Of a stretch of DNA of 64,000 nt, positions 62,168 through 64,000 are shown piece by piece (position 1 is the first letter of the stretch; the number at the start of each line of letters is the position of its first letter). Both the position numbers and the translations under genes were made by a program. Source of the stretch: Phyto melanocephala. Taxonomy: Eukaryota > Arthropoda > Insecta > Diptera > Rhinophoridae. The notes below the pieces were generated by a model. That model searched no databases. It saw only the letters and a list, made by a program, of their open reading frames with translations, and had not been told where the DNA came from. The stretch covers positions 44,360,412 through 44,424,411 of the forward strand of contig OW799234.1 in NCBI GenBank assembly GCA_941918925.1, read 5' to 3'.

Positions 62168-62285
62168 AGGCCGTATTCATAAAAAATATTTTAGGTTTAT
62201 TAAAGGCTTATTTGACAGATGTTGTAGAGAAATTTGTCAAATAAGCCTTCAATAAACCTAAAATATTGTTTATTAATATGGCCCT
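62168..62285. mobile_element. 118-bp palindromic MITE with TA target duplication
   Basis: The arms pair over about 50 bp (left end AGGCCGTATTCATAAAAAAT, inner GGCTTATTTGACA, with the complementary TGTCAAATAAGCC on the other side). TA lies on both sides (62166-62167, 62286-62287). Confidence 0.75.
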
Positions 62286-62337
62286 TAGTGATTCAAGTTG
62301 ATTTAACAACAAAAATATTAACAGCTCTCATTTGTAT

Positions 62338-62500
62338 CAAGGCATATTTGTTTATCAGGTAATTGCAGTTCGTAGATAATTTTTTTGTTTATATTTTTTA
62401 TATATGAAGTTTGACAATTGAAATAAATTAGAAAAGAGGGAAAATTTTTTTTATTTATGACAGCTGAAATTTAAAATAAGTGACGAAAGAATAATCAGCG
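62338..62500 (+). mobile_element. hAT-like MITE, 3'-truncated copy
   Basis: It matches 13538-13700 from its CAAGGCATATTTGTTTATCA end to ATAATCAGC, then stops matching at about 62500. The right inverted repeat is absent. Confidence 0.7.
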
Positions 62501-62715
62501 TTTTAGGTGGTCACTTGAATTTGAAATATAACACACAAAATCGAAATCTGTGTATGTTCTCTTGTTTTTGTGTTATTTTGTTAAATTTAAATTGTCTAGT
62601 TTTTTTAACATTACGTCTAGACGAGCCATCGATTTGTTCAGACAAGAACAAAACGTCGGCAGAGCAAATGTCAAAAAATTGTTCATGTTCTTTGATATAG
62701 AGAAAACATATAAAG

Positions 62716-62957
62716 CATGGTACAATTATTAGGTAGCCTCACTAAAACAGCTGATTTTTTTTCTCTACCTTAAAGGTAAAACTTAAATGTCAAATTTTGT
62801 TTATGTATGTGTATATATTGTGTACGTATATATTCTACCGCCAAAAAAACACGCACACACATTTGCTTTTTGACATTTAAGTCGTCGTTTTCCAACAACA
62901 AAATACATGTAGAATTTTGTTGTTGCAGAACTGAGGCTACCTGATGATTGTACCATG
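62716..62957. mobile_element. hAT-like MITE, second subfamily, 242 bp
   Basis: Inverted ends start CATGGTACAATTATTAGGTA (left) and CATGGTACAATCATCAGGTA (right, reverse strand) and extend about 26 bp to GCCTCA. The flanking 8 bases are ATATAAAG and ATATGAAG. Confidence 0.75.
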
Positions 62958-63539
62958 ATATGAAGTGTATTTTGTTGCTATTTTTATGTGTAGTCTCTTT
63001 CTTTCATATTTAAAATGCCTTTTAATATCAGATATCGTTGTTCGAACAAATGTGCTGATAACGATGTTTGAACAAGAACAAAACATCGACAACAGCGGTC
63101 CACGCCAGGCAAATTCATGTGCAAACAAAAAAATTTTCGTTGTTCAAACAAATCGATGGCTGGTGTGGACCGTACGTTACAATCCACAATTATTATGGTG
63201 AACGTCAAATTGTAATCTGACAAGCCTAGTTTAAACATACAACTTCATAATAAGTAGCTTTTTATCGTCTTTTTATCTTGCGTGAACGACGATAGCAATC
63301 AACCAAGTCATACGTGTTGCTGAATATGAGAACTATAAGTACCTTAAATTTAAAATTGAGTATAAGTAGTGAAGACTTTTCAATATGTATGAACGCGTAT
63401 AAATCAACGAAATAATGAATTATGCAGATCTCTGGTAGCAACTCACGCAAGGTACAGCTACATAGTTTATATACCTACTTACATATATAAAAAATTAATG
63501 TTTGCCTGTATGTCCTTTATAAAATCGTAAACTATACAT
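62958..63539. other. Intergenic DNA with small duplicated blocks
   Basis: GAACAAGAACAAAAC at about 63068-63082 resembles GACAAGAACAAAACG at 62641-62655. AAATCGATGGCTG at 63150 is the reverse complement of CAGCCATCGATTT-like sequence near 62628. These may be remnants of one element; no gene is seen. Confidence 0.35.
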
Positions 63540-63840
63540 TTGATTATGTGATGATCTTAGCTTGACATTATCTTAAAGTCAAGCCCTTTCATTTTATACT
63601 CATATTGATAGGCTGAGAAAAAAATTACTCGCCATTTTGTTTAGGACTTTTTCATTATTTACTGTATTTTACTGGCTAAATCCTTTCGTTGGATACCAAT
63701 ATTGAGGCGGCTGAAGGGAATACATTTTAAGTTACTAGATTTGACCCATATATAAATTACGTTTAAGCCGTTTTGTAGTGGCGGCCATCTTGAATATAAA
63801 ATTTTTCTTTTAATACCCATATCATTTCTCCTTGTTGTCC
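63540..63840 (-). repeat. INE-1-like repeat, subfamily D, reverse fragment
   Basis: The reverse complement shares the GTGGCGGCCATCTTG/AAAATGGCGA and CAATATTGGTATCCAACGAAAG blocks with D copy 1. The remainder to 64000 is AT-rich with nothing recognised. Confidence 0.5.
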
Positions 63841-64000
63841 AAAAGCTAAAAAAAAACAATTTTTGCTTGTAAATTTTAGGAAAAACACCGAAGCTTTTGT
63901 ATTTTTATGCTTAACTGACTGAGATAAATTTAAAACCGATTTATCAGTTATTCTCAGCAGTAATATTTTGTATTCATATTTTGTCATTTCCTTTGTAACA

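Overview
The window is AT-rich nuclear DNA from a higher fly. It encodes an orthologue of Drosophila polyhomeotic but is otherwise filled with INE-1/DINE-1-like repeats, tetranucleotide TATG/CATA runs and nested transposons. The large introns and repeat load point to a calyptrate fly (blow fly or house fly relative) rather than Drosophila. The taxon is inferred, not proven.

Only one host gene can be supported: polyhomeotic (ph), on the minus strand, spanning 59868 to 22464. I reconstructed five coding exons: 59868-59834, 37233-35474, 35415-34812, 25637-23665 and 23302-22464. All junctions are GT/AG and in phase, giving 1,736 codons plus a stop. The protein has glutamine-rich and Ser/Thr-rich arms, the HD1 block, an FCS zinc finger and a C-terminal SAM domain, as expected of a Polycomb Repressive Complex 1 subunit. 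The first coding exon encodes only about 12 residues and lies 22.6 kb upstream of exon 2. Intron 1 and intron 3 (9.2 kb) are mostly transposon sequence.

Layout. 1-7.9 kb: INE-1-like repeats, one Helitron and a decayed copy of an uncharacterised insect repeat protein. 8.0-20.4 kb: two copies of one PIF/Harbinger-type transposon inserted 138 bp apart. The first carries a nested Helitron. The second carries a hAT-like MITE and a head-to-head Penelope-like retroelement, which itself carries a foldback element and an INE-1-like repeat. 20.4-22.4 kb: a second foldback element, microsatellites and the ph 3' end. 22.5-25.6 kb: ph exons 5 and 4. 26.2-34.3 kb (intron 3): an RTE-like non-LTR retrotransposon split by a 5.5-kb Transib-like element with a 5-bp CGCCG target duplication, itself filled with other elements. 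34.8-37.2 kb: ph exons 3 and 2. 37.2-59.8 kb (intron 1): Helitrons, at least eight INE-1-like copies nested in one another, and a decayed Tc1/mariner element with a MITE inside it. 59.9-64 kb: ph 5' flank, a candidate Polycomb-response-like motif cluster, and small MITEs.

The host gene is ordinary in function. The unusual material is the nesting, which preserves several empty-site comparisons that identify element families and their order of arrival, and a composite foldback element carrying an inverted copy of its own flank.
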